Shown here: in pieces, positions 56,603 to 64,000 of the stretch
Layout: each line of letters opens with the position of its first letter
How positions within the stretch are numbered: the first letter of the stretch is position 1
From: Streptomyces sp. NBC_00358
GTDB taxonomy: Bacteria > Actinomycetota > Actinomycetes > Streptomycetales > Streptomycetaceae
Assembly (NCBI RefSeq): GCF_036099295.1
Contig: NZ_CP107976.1
Span: 6,820,001 to 6,884,000, forward strand
Length of the DNA: 64,000 bases
Direction: 5' to 3'
Translations under genes and position numbers: made by a program
The notes under the pieces: model-generated
What the model was told of the DNA's origin: nothing
Databases searched by the model: none
Seen by the model: the letters and a program-made list of their open reading frames with translations, nothing else

Positions 56603-58038
56603 GCCCGACGCCCCACCCCCAGCGACCCGCCGCCGAAACACCCCGCGACCTGGTGGGCATCGGCATCGGCCCCTTCAACCTCTCCCTCGCCGCCCTCACC
56701 CAGCCCCTCACCGAACTCGACACCGTCTTCTACGAACAACGCCCCGGCTTCGACTGGCACCCCGGCCTCCTCATCGACGGCGCCACCCTCCAAGTCCCCT
56801 TCCTCGCCGACCTGGTGACCCTCGCCGACCCCACCAGCCCCTGGTCCTTCCTCAACTACCTCAAGGACCGCGACCGCCTCTTCCCCTTCTACTTCGCCGA
56901 GCGCTTCCACATCCAACGCGCCGAATACGACGCCTACTGCCGCTGGGTCGCCGACAACCTCCCCGGACTCCACTTCGCCCACCAGGTCGACGCCGTCCGC
57001 TGGAACCCCGAACACGACCTCTTCGAAGTCGACTTCACCCGGCTCGACACCAACGGCGAAGCCCAGGCCCTCGGCCGCACCCACACCCGCAACATCGTCC
57101 TCGGCGTCGGCACCGCCCCCCACATCCCCGAAGCGCTCAAACCCCTCGTCGACGCCCCCGGCGTCCCCGTCATCCACGCCGCCGACTACCTCAAACACCG
57201 CGACCAGTTCCTCACCGCCGACCACATCACCGTCATCGGCGCCGGCCAGTCAGGAGCCGAGGTCTTCCTCGACCTCCTGCGCAACCGCCCCACCGGAAAA
57301 GAAAAGATCCACTGGCTCGCCCGCACCGAAGCGTTCGCGCCCATGGAGTACTCCAAACTCGGCCTCGAACACTTCACCCCCGACTACACCCGCTACTTCC
57401 ACGCCCTCACCGAACCGGTCCGCGACCGCCTCGTCGCCGCCCAATGGCAACTCCACAAAGGCATCGACGCCGACACCATCGCCGCCATCCACGACGAGCT
57501 CTACCGCCGCACCCTCCACGGCGGCTGGCCCGACGCCGTCCTCACCCCCGCCGTCACCGTCCGCACCGCCGGACGCGTCGCCACCACCAAGATCGAACTC
57601 CACCTCGAACACGGCCAGCAAGGCACCCGCTCCCGCCTCACCACCAACGCCGTCGTCCTCGCCACCGGCTACCGCGAACGCCCCATCACCCCGCTCCTCG
57701 CCGGACTCGACCCCTACCTGCGCCGCGACAACGCCGAACGCCCCGACATCGACAACCAGTTCCGCCTGATCCTCGACCCCGCCGTCACCGGCCGCGTCTA
57801 CGTCCAGAACGCCGAACTCCACACCCACGGCGTCGGCGCCCCCGACCTCGGCCTCGCCGCCTGGCGCAGCGCCACCATCCTCAACTCCCTCACCGGCAAA
57901 GACCCCTACCCCCTCCCCGGCCGGACCGCCTTCACCACCTTCGGCCTCGAACAGACCCCCCGCGTCCCCGCCGCCCGCCAGGAGACCCGGACACTCACCC
58001 CCCTCATCCCCCTGATCCCCCTCGTCGAAGGACGCTGA
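56599..58038 (+). CDS. Flavin-dependent amine/lysine N-hydroxylase (DesB/IucD-like)
   Basis: 479 residues, ATG 56599 with a four-base overlap to the decarboxylase gene. FAD/NADPH N-monooxygenase: the FAD site GIGIGPFNLSLAAL (with the Pro characteristic of siderophore hydroxylases), FDWHPGLLIDGATLQVPFLADLVTL, the NADPH site VIGAGQSGAEVFLDLL, and the C-terminal VVLATGYRERP motif. It hydroxylates a primary amine (cadaverine, putrescine or lysine). With the preceding decarboxylase it forms the first two steps of desferrioxamine-type pathways. Ends with a repeated LIPLIPL segment. Orphan pair. Confidence 0.92.
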   Translation: MSPTPHPQRPAAETPRDLVGIGIGPFNLSLAALTQPLTELDTVFYEQRPGFDWHPGLLIDGATLQVPFLADLVTLADPTSPWSFLNYLKDRDRLFPFYFAERFHIQRAEYDAYCRWVADNLPGLHFAHQVDAVRWNPEHDLFEVDFTRLDTNGEAQALGRTHTRNIVLGVGTAPHIPEALKPLVDAPGVPVIHAADYLKHRDQFLTADHITVIGAGQSGAEVFLDLLRNRPTGKEKIHWLARTEAFAPMEYSKLGLEHFTPDYTRYFHALTEPVRDRLVAAQWQLHKGIDADTIAAIHDELYRRTLHGGWPDAVLTPAVTVRTAGRVATTKIELHLEHGQQGTRSRLTTNAVVLATGYRERPITPLLAGLDPYLRRDNAERPDIDNQFRLILDPAVTGRVYVQNAELHTHGVGAPDLGLAAWRSATILNSLTGKDPYPLPGRTAFTTFGLEQTPRVPAARQETRTLTPLIPLIPLVEGR

Positions 58039-58206
58039 GAACCCGACGGACCCGGAGCATCCCCGCGCCGAACCCCGCGGACCTGCCCGCCCGAACGACG
58101 ACGGCGCCGACGCGAAAACCCGCGCCGACGCCGTACGACCGAACCGTCCCCGCTCCAGAAAACAGGCCTACCGCCTCACCCTGGAACACGGGAGCACCAC
58201 CCCGCC

Positions 58207-60015
58207 CTAGAACACAGGCGTACCGTCCCGCGTCAACTGCCAGTCCACCGAAGCGAACTCCTTCGGGTCCAGCACGCCCTTCGCCGTCACCCACTCCGCG
58301 ATCCGCGTCCTGATCTCCGTCGACTCCGACCACACCTCGGGCGCCGACGCCACATGCGGGAACGCACCACCGCCATTCGCACGGTAGTTGTTCACCGCGA
58401 ACACGAACTGCTGCGCGTCCTCCAGCGCCGCACCCCCGTACGTCAGGTTCTTGATCCGCGAACCCTCCGCCTGAGCGATGTCGATCTCGTACCGAAGCCC
58501 CGACACATAGTCGTAGTTGTAGTCCGGACGGCTGTTCGCGTTCGTCAGCTGCTCCGTGTCGACCACCGCACCCGCGGCCGTCCGCACGAAATAGTTCGCC
58601 GAATACTCCAGATACGCCCGCACCTGCGCACCCGACAACACCTTCGCGACCAGCGTGTTGTCGTACACATACAGACTCGACAGATCCCGGATCGTCACCT
58701 CACCCGCCGGAATCTCCGACGTCCGGGAGAACGGCGAAGCCTGCGCGATCACCGGCAACGACGCGTACTCCGTCCCCACCAGCGCCGCCCGCACCACATC
58801 CTCCTGCACCCTGGTGATCAGATCGATGATCGGCGCGTCCTTGTACCGAGCCTCCACCGTCGTCAACGTGTCGGTCGCCGTACCGACCACCTGATTGACG
58901 TACGCCACCACCACATCGTGCTCGTCCTTCAGCAGCCGAGTGATCCTCGGATCGTCCGCCACCGCGTTCGTGTTGCGCACCGACGCCGCCACCGACTCGA
59001 CCGTCCAGCGGCCCTTCTCGAAGACCAGCCCGAAGTCGAACACCGACATCCGCTCCGCGTACGCCAGCGGCTCCGACAGCACGACCGTCCTCCCCGACGC
59101 CGTGTTCGTGACCTTCAACTCCGGGATCTCCAGATGCGCGTGACCCACCAGGATCGCGTCGATCCCCGGCACCTGCTGAGCCACCAACGCCGCTGAGTTC
59201 TCCACATACGGCAACTGATCACCGTACGAAGACGTCCCCGACGCACCCGAGTGCGCCGACACGACCACCACGTCCGCACCCATCGACCGCAGCTTCGGCA
59301 CCCACTTCGCCGCCTGCTCCTCAAGACCCGGGAACGTCAACTTCCCCTGCACGTACGCCTTGTCCCAGATCGCGATACCCGGGTTCGTCAGACCCAGCAC
59401 CGCCACCCTCACCGGCGGAGCGCCATGGACGTGGAACTCCTTCATGAAATACGGAGGGAACGCCGGCTTCAGCGTCTTCGCGTCCAGCGCGTTGGCACCG
59501 AGAAGCGGGAAGTGACACTGCGACTCGAACTTCCGCAGCGTCTCGATCCCGTAGTTGAACTCGTGATTCCCCAGCGCCACCGCGTCATAGCCGATCGCGT
59601 TCATCGCCTGCGCCATCGGATGCACCGGACCACCCTTGGCGGTGATCGGATCCACCTTCGCGTAGTAGTACGTCAACGGAGTGCCCTGGATCGTGTCACC
59701 CGCGTCGATGAGCAGCGTGTTGCAACGGCCCTTCTCCGCGCGGATGTTGTTCACCAGCGTCGAGATCCGCGCCAGCCCCTGCGCGTTACCCGCCTTGTCC
59801 GCGTACTCCGCGTCCTTGAAGTAGTCCCAGTTGAAGACGTGACCGTGCAGATCGGTCGTCCCCATCACCGTCAGCTCGTACCGCTTCACCGGCTTCGGAC
59901 CCCCCTTTCTCGCCTCCGCGGCCTGCGCCGCCGGAGCCGCGCCCGCACCCGCGAGCGCCACCCCCGCACCTGTCACGGCGGACTTCCTCAGAAACTTCCG
60001 GCGGTTCAACGGCAT
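58207..60015 (-). CDS. Tat-exported 5'-nucleotidase / 2',3'-cyclic phosphodiesterase family protein
   Basis: 602 residues, ATG 60015 after GAGGAGAT. The N-terminus is a twin-arginine signal (NRRKFLRKSA) with a hydrophobic run to about residue 34. Calcineurin-like metallophosphatase domain: GTTDLHGHVFNWDYFK, LLIDAGDTIQGTPL, ALGNHEFNYG, VVVSAHSGASG and VGHAHLEIPELK, supplying the metal-binding Asp/His/Asn. The C-terminal substrate domain contains NTLVAKVLSGAQVRAYLE, YDYVSGLRYEID and FVFAVNNYRANGGGAFP. Acts outside the membrane on nucleotides to recover phosphate and nucleosides. PhoP control is plausible but I saw no box. Confidence 0.93.
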   Translation of the reverse strand: MPLNRRKFLRKSAVTGAGVALAGAGAAPAAQAAEARKGGPKPVKRYELTVMGTTDLHGHVFNWDYFKDAEYADKAGNAQGLARISTLVNNIRAEKGRCNTLLIDAGDTIQGTPLTYYYAKVDPITAKGGPVHPMAQAMNAIGYDAVALGNHEFNYGIETLRKFESQCHFPLLGANALDAKTLKPAFPPYFMKEFHVHGAPPVRVAVLGLTNPGIAIWDKAYVQGKLTFPGLEEQAAKWVPKLRSMGADVVVVSAHSGASGTSSYGDQLPYVENSAALVAQQVPGIDAILVGHAHLEIPELKVTNTASGRTVVLSEPLAYAERMSVFDFGLVFEKGRWTVESVAASVRNTNAVADDPRITRLLKDEHDVVVAYVNQVVGTATDTLTTVEARYKDAPIIDLITRVQEDVVRAALVGTEYASLPVIAQASPFSRTSEIPAGEVTIRDLSSLYVYDNTLVAKVLSGAQVRAYLEYSANYFVRTAAGAVVDTEQLTNANSRPDYNYDYVSGLRYEIDIAQAEGSRIKNLTYGGAALEDAQQFVFAVNNYRANGGGAFPHVASAPEVWSESTEIRTRIAEWVTAKGVLDPKEFASVDWQLTRDGTPVF

Positions 60016-60140
60016 GTCTCGATCTCCTCGGGAAAAGGTCAACGACGCGCGTAGATTCTGGCCCAACACCCGCCCCCGCAACAGACCCTGGAGGTTTCCA
60101 TCCGATGACCTGACGGCACCGTCCACCACCCGCCCAGTGA

Positions 60141-60146
60141 CAGAGT
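60141..60146 (+). promoter_or_regulatory. -10 box for a leaderless SIMPL transcript
   Basis: CAGAGT ends seven bases before ATG 60154. Confidence 0.4.
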
Positions 60147-60153
60147 GGGACGT

Positions 60154-60888
60154 ATGACCCCCGACACCGCCCCCACCACCGAGCACACCCCACCCGCCGT
60201 CCCCTACGGCACCCCCGACACACCCCGCATCGCCGTCCGAGGCGAAGCCCACCTCGAAGTCGACCCCGAGATCGCCCGCATCGGCATCACCGTCACCGCC
60301 CGCGGCAAAGACCGCCGCGAAGCCCTCGCCGACCTCACCCGCCGCAACACCCTCGCCCTCGACCTCGTCAAAACCTACGGCGACGCCGTCGAACACCTCG
60401 AAACCGGCGCCTTCACCATCAGCCCCGAACTCGGCCGCCACGGACGCGGAGAACGCGTCCGTACCCACCACGGCCACGTCCACATCACCGCCGAACTCAA
60501 CGACTTCACCGCACTCGGCGAACTCACCACCGCCCTCGCCGACCTCGACCTCACCCGCGTCGACGGCCCCTGGTGGACCCTGCGCCCCACCTCACCCGCC
60601 CACCGCACCGCACGCCAGCAAGCCGTCCGCGAAGCCGTCCAACGCGCCCGCGAATACGCCGAAGCCCTCGACACCACCCTCACCGCCCTCGTCGAACTCG
60701 CCGACATCGGCGCCGAAGACACCCACCGCAACGCCTTCACCGCCCAGAACACCCGCAGCCGGAGCTCGGCCGCCCCCGGCGCCGGACCGTTCGACGACGA
60801 ACCGGCCCCCCTCGACCTCGAACCCCAGCGCCAGCACGTCCACGCCCAGGTCAACGCCCGCTTCACCATGGCACCGCCACGGCTCTAG
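60154..60888 (+). CDS. SIMPL-domain (DUF541) protein
   Basis: 244 residues. SIMPL domain: RIAVRGEAHLEVDPEIARIGITVTARGKDRREAL at the N-terminus, RTHHGHVHITAELNDF, and REAVQRAREYAEALDTTL. The family folds into periplasmic or cytoplasmic oligomers of unclear function; here no signal peptide is visible, so it is probably cytoplasmic. The C-terminal 60 residues are proline- and glutamate-rich. Divergent from the 5'-nucleotidase gene over 138 bases. Confidence 0.82.
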   Translation: MTPDTAPTTEHTPPAVPYGTPDTPRIAVRGEAHLEVDPEIARIGITVTARGKDRREALADLTRRNTLALDLVKTYGDAVEHLETGAFTISPELGRHGRGERVRTHHGHVHITAELNDFTALGELTTALADLDLTRVDGPWWTLRPTSPAHRTARQQAVREAVQRAREYAEALDTTLTALVELADIGAEDTHRNAFTAQNTRSRSSAAPGAGPFDDEPAPLDLEPQRQHVHAQVNARFTMAPPRL

Positions 60889-61045
60889 CCGCACAGGAGA
60901 ACATCACGGAAAGTCACCCGTCGACTCTGCCGCGCACCCATCGCACAGCCGGACGGATACTGGACGGACGCGGCAGACAAACGCACCGGACGCGCCGGGA
61001 ACCATTCTGCTCATCGGAGCACCCCGGCGCACAATTCAACAGTTG

Positions 61046-61074
61046 TCAATAACCCTTCACGCAAAGGTTGTTGA
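61046..61074 (+). promoter_or_regulatory. Inverted repeat upstream of pyk
   Basis: TCAATAACC and GGTTGTTGA, nine-base arms with one mismatch and an 11-base spacer. A perfect CAAC-A-GTTG palindrome directly precedes it. About 50 bases before ATG 61127, upstream of the -10 box, a position suited to an operator. Confidence 0.4.
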
Positions 61075-61114
61075 GTAGTCATGCGCGACGAATTCCCTAC
61101 CGACCGGTAAGGCC

Positions 61115-61120
61115 TAGGCT
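61115..61120 (+). promoter_or_regulatory. -10 box for a leaderless pyk transcript
   Basis: TAGGCT, close to the TAnnnT consensus, ends six bases before ATG 61127, with no ribosome site between them. Confidence 0.55.
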
Positions 61121-61126
61121 CGAATC

Positions 61127-62563
61127 ATGCGCCGAGCAAAAATCGTCTGCACCCTGGGCCCCGCCACCGACACGTACGACCAGATCAAAGCCCTGGTCGA
61201 AGCCGGAATGGACGTAGCCCGCTTCAACCTCAGCCACGGCACCCACGCCGACCACGAGGAGCGCTACCGACACGTGCGAAAGGCCTCCGACGAGACCGGC
61301 CGCAGCGTCGGAATCCTCGGCGACCTTCAAGGCCCGAAGATCCGGCTCGGCAGCTTCACCGAAGGCCCCGTACTCCTTGAACGCGGAGACACCTTCACCA
61401 TCACCGTCGAACAAGGCGCCGAAGGAGACCGCGAACACTGCGGAACCACCTACGACGGACTGGCAGCGGACGTCACTCCCGGTGAACGCATCCTCGTTGA
61501 CGACGGCAAGGTCTGCCTCGAAGTCACCGCCGTCGACGGCCCCCGCGTCCGGACCACCGTCATCGAAGGCGGCATGGTCTCCGACCACAAAGGCCTCAAC
61601 CTCCCCGGCGTCGCCGTCTCCGTCCCCGCCCTCTCCGACAAGGACGAGGACGACCTCCGCTGGGCACTGCGCACCGGCTTCGACGTCATCGCCCTCTCCT
61701 TCGTCAGAAGCGGCAAGGACATCGACGACGTCCACCGCATCATGGACGAAGAAGGCCGCCGCCTCCCCGTCATCGCCAAGGTCGAAAAACCCCAGGCCGT
61801 CGACAACATCGACGACATCGTCGCCGCCTTCGACGGCATCATGGTCGCCCGCGGAGACCTCGGCGTAGAAATGCCCCTCGAACAGGTCCCGATCGTCCAG
61901 AAGCGCGCGGTCAAACTCGCCAAGCGCAACGCCAAGCCGGTCATCGTCGCCACCCAGATGCTCGACTCCATGATCGAGAACTCCCGCCCCACCCGCGCCG
62001 AAGCCTCCGACGTCGCCAACGCCGTCATCGACGGCACCGACGCCGTCATGCTCTCCGGCGAGACCAGCGTCGGCAAATACCCCGTCGAAACCGTCAAGAC
62101 CATGTCGCGCATCGTCGAAGCGGCTGAAGAGGACATCCTCGCCAAGGGTCTCCCGCCCCTCACCGAACGCAACAAACCCCGCACCCAAGGCGGCGCCGTC
62201 GCCCGCGCCGCAGCCGAAATGGGCGACTTCCTCGGCGCTAAGTTCCTCGTCGCCTTCACCGAGTCCGGCGACACCGTCCGCCGGCTCTCCCGCTACCGCT
62301 CCCCGATCCCCCTCCTCGCCTTCACCCCCACCCCGGCCACCCGCTCCCAACTCAACCTCACCTGGGGCGTCGAGACCTTCCTCGGCCCCCACGTCGACTC
62401 CACCGACGCCATGGTCGACCAGGTCGACGAACTCCTCCTCAAGTACGGCCGCTGCAACAAGGGCGACGTCGTGGTGATCACGGCAGGCTCCCCGCCCGGA
62501 GTCTCCGGCTCCACGAACCTGGTCCGCGTCCACCACGTGGGCGAGGACGACAGCCCCAAGTAG
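61127..62563 (+). CDS. pyk: Pyruvate kinase
   Basis: 478 residues, ATG 61127. Converts phosphoenolpyruvate and ADP to pyruvate and ATP, the last step of glycolysis. Seen: KIVCTLGPAT at the start, MDVARFNLSHGTHADHEE, ILGDLQGPKIRLG, the pyruvate kinase signature VIAKVEKPQAVDNIDDIV with MVARGDLGVEMP (metal and substrate residues), ATQMLDSMIENSRPTRAEASDVANA and the C-terminal allosteric domain (KGDVVVITAGSPPG). Standard length. In S. coelicolor this locus carries one of two pyk genes, as I recall. Next to it is a LAGLIDADG-type gene on the other strand. Confidence 0.97.
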   Translation: MRRAKIVCTLGPATDTYDQIKALVEAGMDVARFNLSHGTHADHEERYRHVRKASDETGRSVGILGDLQGPKIRLGSFTEGPVLLERGDTFTITVEQGAEGDREHCGTTYDGLAADVTPGERILVDDGKVCLEVTAVDGPRVRTTVIEGGMVSDHKGLNLPGVAVSVPALSDKDEDDLRWALRTGFDVIALSFVRSGKDIDDVHRIMDEEGRRLPVIAKVEKPQAVDNIDDIVAAFDGIMVARGDLGVEMPLEQVPIVQKRAVKLAKRNAKPVIVATQMLDSMIENSRPTRAEASDVANAVIDGTDAVMLSGETSVGKYPVETVKTMSRIVEAAEEDILAKGLPPLTERNKPRTQGGAVARAAAEMGDFLGAKFLVAFTESGDTVRRLSRYRSPIPLLAFTPTPATRSQLNLTWGVETFLGPHVDSTDAMVDQVDELLLKYGRCNKGDVVVITAGSPPGVSGSTNLVRVHHVGEDDSPK

Positions 62564-62593
62564 CCGGTGCGGAGGGGCCTTCTCCTTTGCCCG

Positions 62594-63358
62594 TCAGTAC
62601 TTGGGGCCCACGTGGGTGTCCATGAGGGCTACTGAGGCCTTCTTGGCGACGGAGATGTTGCGGGAGTTCGGCTGCTTCCAGTCGACGCCGACCAGGTCGA
62701 GGGCGTCCGTGAAGAGGCGCATGATGTCGGACGACTTGTTGGTGAAGAAGTACCGGGGGTACTCGTAGCGCTTCGTTTCTCCGGCGACCAGGCGCGTCGT
62801 CCAGTTGGTGATACGGCAGCCGTCCGAGTGGATGAGCCCCCGGATGAACTCCCAGGGGTGGGCATCGACGATTCGCCGTTGCCAGGGTGCGAGGGCGATC
62901 TCGCGGTCGTGTTTCTTGCCGGGACCGTGCTGGGGAAACAGGCAGGGCCAGTGCTTGCTCCAACTGGTGACGTATTGGCAACCCTGGCTCTGGACGCGGC
63001 AGACCTTGTTGTCGGGGCGCAGCGACTGCATCGCCACCGCGCAGGCGTCGATCAGGCCGGGCCAAGCGTCGGCGCAGGCGATGCGAAGGGAGTGGACGCC
63101 TCTCCGAAAGGAGCTGATGCAGCCGTCGCCGAGATAGAGGCCCAGCAAGTAGGCGTACGCGGCAGGATCGTCAGGCTCTTCAGGGGTGGCGCGACATCTT
63201 GGGCAGGGCTGGGAGCGGTTGCCGTCCAGGGGCTCGACGCGTATCTGCCATGAGCGGATCGCGGCTCGGGAGATCCCGGTTTCCTTGCTCACCGAGTTCA
63301 GGCTGCGCCCCTGGTCCACCATGGCAAGAGTCCGCTTGCGTGTGCCCATGTCGTACAT
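62594..63358 (-). CDS. LAGLIDADG-type endonuclease-like protein with N-terminal HTH
   Basis: 254 residues from ATG 63358; GTG 63391 would add 11 residues. Domains: a helix-turn-helix (about 5-40, TRKRTLAMVDQGRSLNSVSK then GISRAAIRSWQ) like a recombinase or transposase finger; a CPRC pair (52-55); then two LAGLIDADG-type motifs, LLGLYLGDG (71-79) and IRGLIHSDG (172-180), about 100 residues apart, each ending in the metal-binding Asp-Gly. Two motifs in one chain suggest a monomeric homing-endonuclease fold. No intron or intein host is present. It lies beside a tRNA gene and may once have been mobile; it could now serve as a regulator. Confidence 0.8.
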   Translation of the reverse strand: MYDMGTRKRTLAMVDQGRSLNSVSKETGISRAAIRSWQIRVEPLDGNRSQPCPRCRATPEEPDDPAAYAYLLGLYLGDGCISSFRRGVHSLRIACADAWPGLIDACAVAMQSLRPDNKVCRVQSQGCQYVTSWSKHWPCLFPQHGPGKKHDREIALAPWQRRIVDAHPWEFIRGLIHSDGCRITNWTTRLVAGETKRYEYPRYFFTNKSSDIMRLFTDALDLVGVDWKQPNSRNISVAKKASVALMDTHVGPKY

Positions 63359-63397
63359 GTGGTCACTTTGTGAGTGCTGAAGTCGCGACACGCAGCA

Positions 63398-63435
63398 AAA
63401 AGCGGATGTTCACCTGAATGGGAACATCCGCTTTT
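63398..63435 (-). terminator. Rho-independent terminator of the tRNA gene
   Basis: Perfect 14-base arms (AAAAGCGGATGTTC and complement) with a ten-base loop; on the minus strand the stem ends in TTTTT. It starts 30 bases after the tRNA 3' end. Confidence 0.88.
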
Positions 63436-63464
63436 ATCTGGCAACCTTGACATCCAAGGAAAAG

Positions 63465-63537
63465 TACCCCGAGTCGGATTCGAACCGACGCTGTATGGGT
63501 TTTGAATCCATTGCCTCTACCGCTGGGCTACCGGGGC
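63465..63537 (-). tRNA. tRNA-Leu (anticodon CAA), class I-like short variable arm
   Basis: 73 bases, no encoded CCA. Acceptor GCCCCGG pairs with TCGGGGT (G-U at the first and seventh pairs), a D-arm with GCCC and GGC, and a T-arm GTCGG/TTCGAAT/CCGAC. The anticodon loop TTCAAAA places CAA at 34-36, which reads UUG (Leu); discriminator base is A, as Leu tRNAs need. The anticodon stem has an A-C mismatch at its lowest pair. The variable region is only about five bases, where bacterial Leu tRNAs normally have a long arm. Identity is thus by anticodon; charging by LeuRS is not proven. Confidence 0.8.
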
Positions 63538-63637
63538 TTCCTCTGAAACAGAGGGTAGCGATCACCCGCCGTGCCCTCACCTTACCGCAGCTAGGTAGGC
63601 TCTTGTCAGCAGTCCCCGCCCTGAACGAGGAGCCCCC

Positions 63638-64000
63638 GTGACCGCCCCCGAGTCGCCCCAGCCCGTAGACGCGCCCGACGACGACAAGTCGCACGTGCCT
63701 CCGCTGACGACCCGTGTCGTCATCGCCGAGGACGAGGCGCTGATCCGTCTCGACCTCAAAGAGATGCTGGAGGAGGAGGGCTACACCGTCGTAGGTGAGG
63801 CGGGTGACGGTGAGCAGGCCATCGAGCTGGCCCGGGAGCACAAGCCGGACCTCGTGATCCTCGACGTGAAGATGCCGAAGATGGACGGCATCTCCGCGGC
63901 GGAGAAGATCGCCGAGGAGTCCATCGCCCCGGTCCTGATGCTCACCGCGTTCTCGCAGCGCGACCTGGTCGAGCGGGCCCGTGACGCGGGCGCGATGGCG
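63638..64000 (+). CDS. Response regulator, PdtaR/ANTAR type (5' part)
   Basis: The first 121 residues of a receiver domain cut by the window edge. GTG 63638 has GAGGAG five bases upstream. After a 25-residue polar leader: VVIAEDEALIRLDLKEMLEEEGY (acidic pocket Glu31-Asp32), GEAGDGEQAIELAREHKPDLVILDVKMPKMDG with phosphoacceptor Asp76, and VLMLTAFSQ. Sequence and position next to pyk match the pdtaR-type regulators of actinobacteria, whose C-terminal ANTAR domain binds RNA hairpins and prevents termination. That domain is outside the window, so its presence is inferred. Confidence 0.9.
   Translation, partial: MTAPESPQPVDAPDDDKSHVPPLTTRVVIAEDEALIRLDLKEMLEEEGYTVVGEAGDGEQAIELAREHKPDLVILDVKMPKMDGISAAEKIAEESIAPVLMLTAFSQRDLVERARDAGAMA

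Overview
The window is a GC-rich actinobacterial chromosome segment and almost certainly Streptomyces. The codons end overwhelmingly in G or C, and GTG/TTG starts and leaderless starts are common. The gene order hisF / hisI-trpE-trpC-trpM-trpB-trpA / lgt / gltBD / pyk / two-component regulator is the one I know from the Streptomyces core. No rRNA, CRISPR array, prophage or insertion sequence was seen.

Layout. 1-6,100: the 3' end of hisF, a secreted cutinase/PET-hydrolase-like enzyme, a LuxR-type regulator lacking its ATPase domain, and a PucR-type regulator. 6,200-16,900: a TIGR03085-family protein on the minus strand, then hisI, trpE, three small membrane proteins, trpC, a TrpM-like small protein, trpB-trpA (GTGA overlap), a DsbA-like thioredoxin and lgt with an acidic tail. 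16,900-25,450: a seven-gene minus-strand operon with nearly every junction overlapping: four ADP-ribosylglycohydrolase-family proteins, a ribokinase-family kinase, a CaiB-type CoA-transferase and a CitE-type lyase. 25,700-32,900: a VIT1-family membrane protein and gltB-gltD with a GlnR-like box. 33,000-37,000: GH46 chitosanase, rhomboid protease and a stand-alone cytochrome b.

36,995-47,746 is an accessory catabolic island. Its two acyl-CoA dehydrogenases, IpdF-like SDR, KstR2-like TetR regulator, FadA6-like thiolase, IpdC, IpdB, IpdA, EchA20 and two further SDRs reproduce the KstR2/HIP (steroid rings C and D) pathway of mycobacteria. Two near-identical KstR2-type palindromes sit in its two divergent promoters. 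A RelE/YefM toxin-antitoxin pair with its own double-palindrome operator lies between the thiolase gene and ipdC, and the ipdC reading frame now ends inside the antitoxin gene.

48,000-64,000: ankyrin protein, HExxH metalloprotein with a zinc ribbon, secreted trypsin, chorismate mutase, a single-domain response regulator, aminopeptidase N, an orphan decarboxylase/N-hydroxylase (siderophore-type) pair, a Tat-exported 5'-nucleotidase, a SIMPL protein, pyruvate kinase, a LAGLIDADG-type protein beside a tRNA gene with anticodon CAA and a short variable arm, and the start of an antiterminator-type response regulator cut by the window edge.

The most interesting items are the ADP-ribosylglycohydrolase/kinase/CoA operon, which has no pathway I can name, and the HIP island with its toxin-antitoxin insertion. 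Assignments rest on reading motifs and remembered family sequences; no database search was run.
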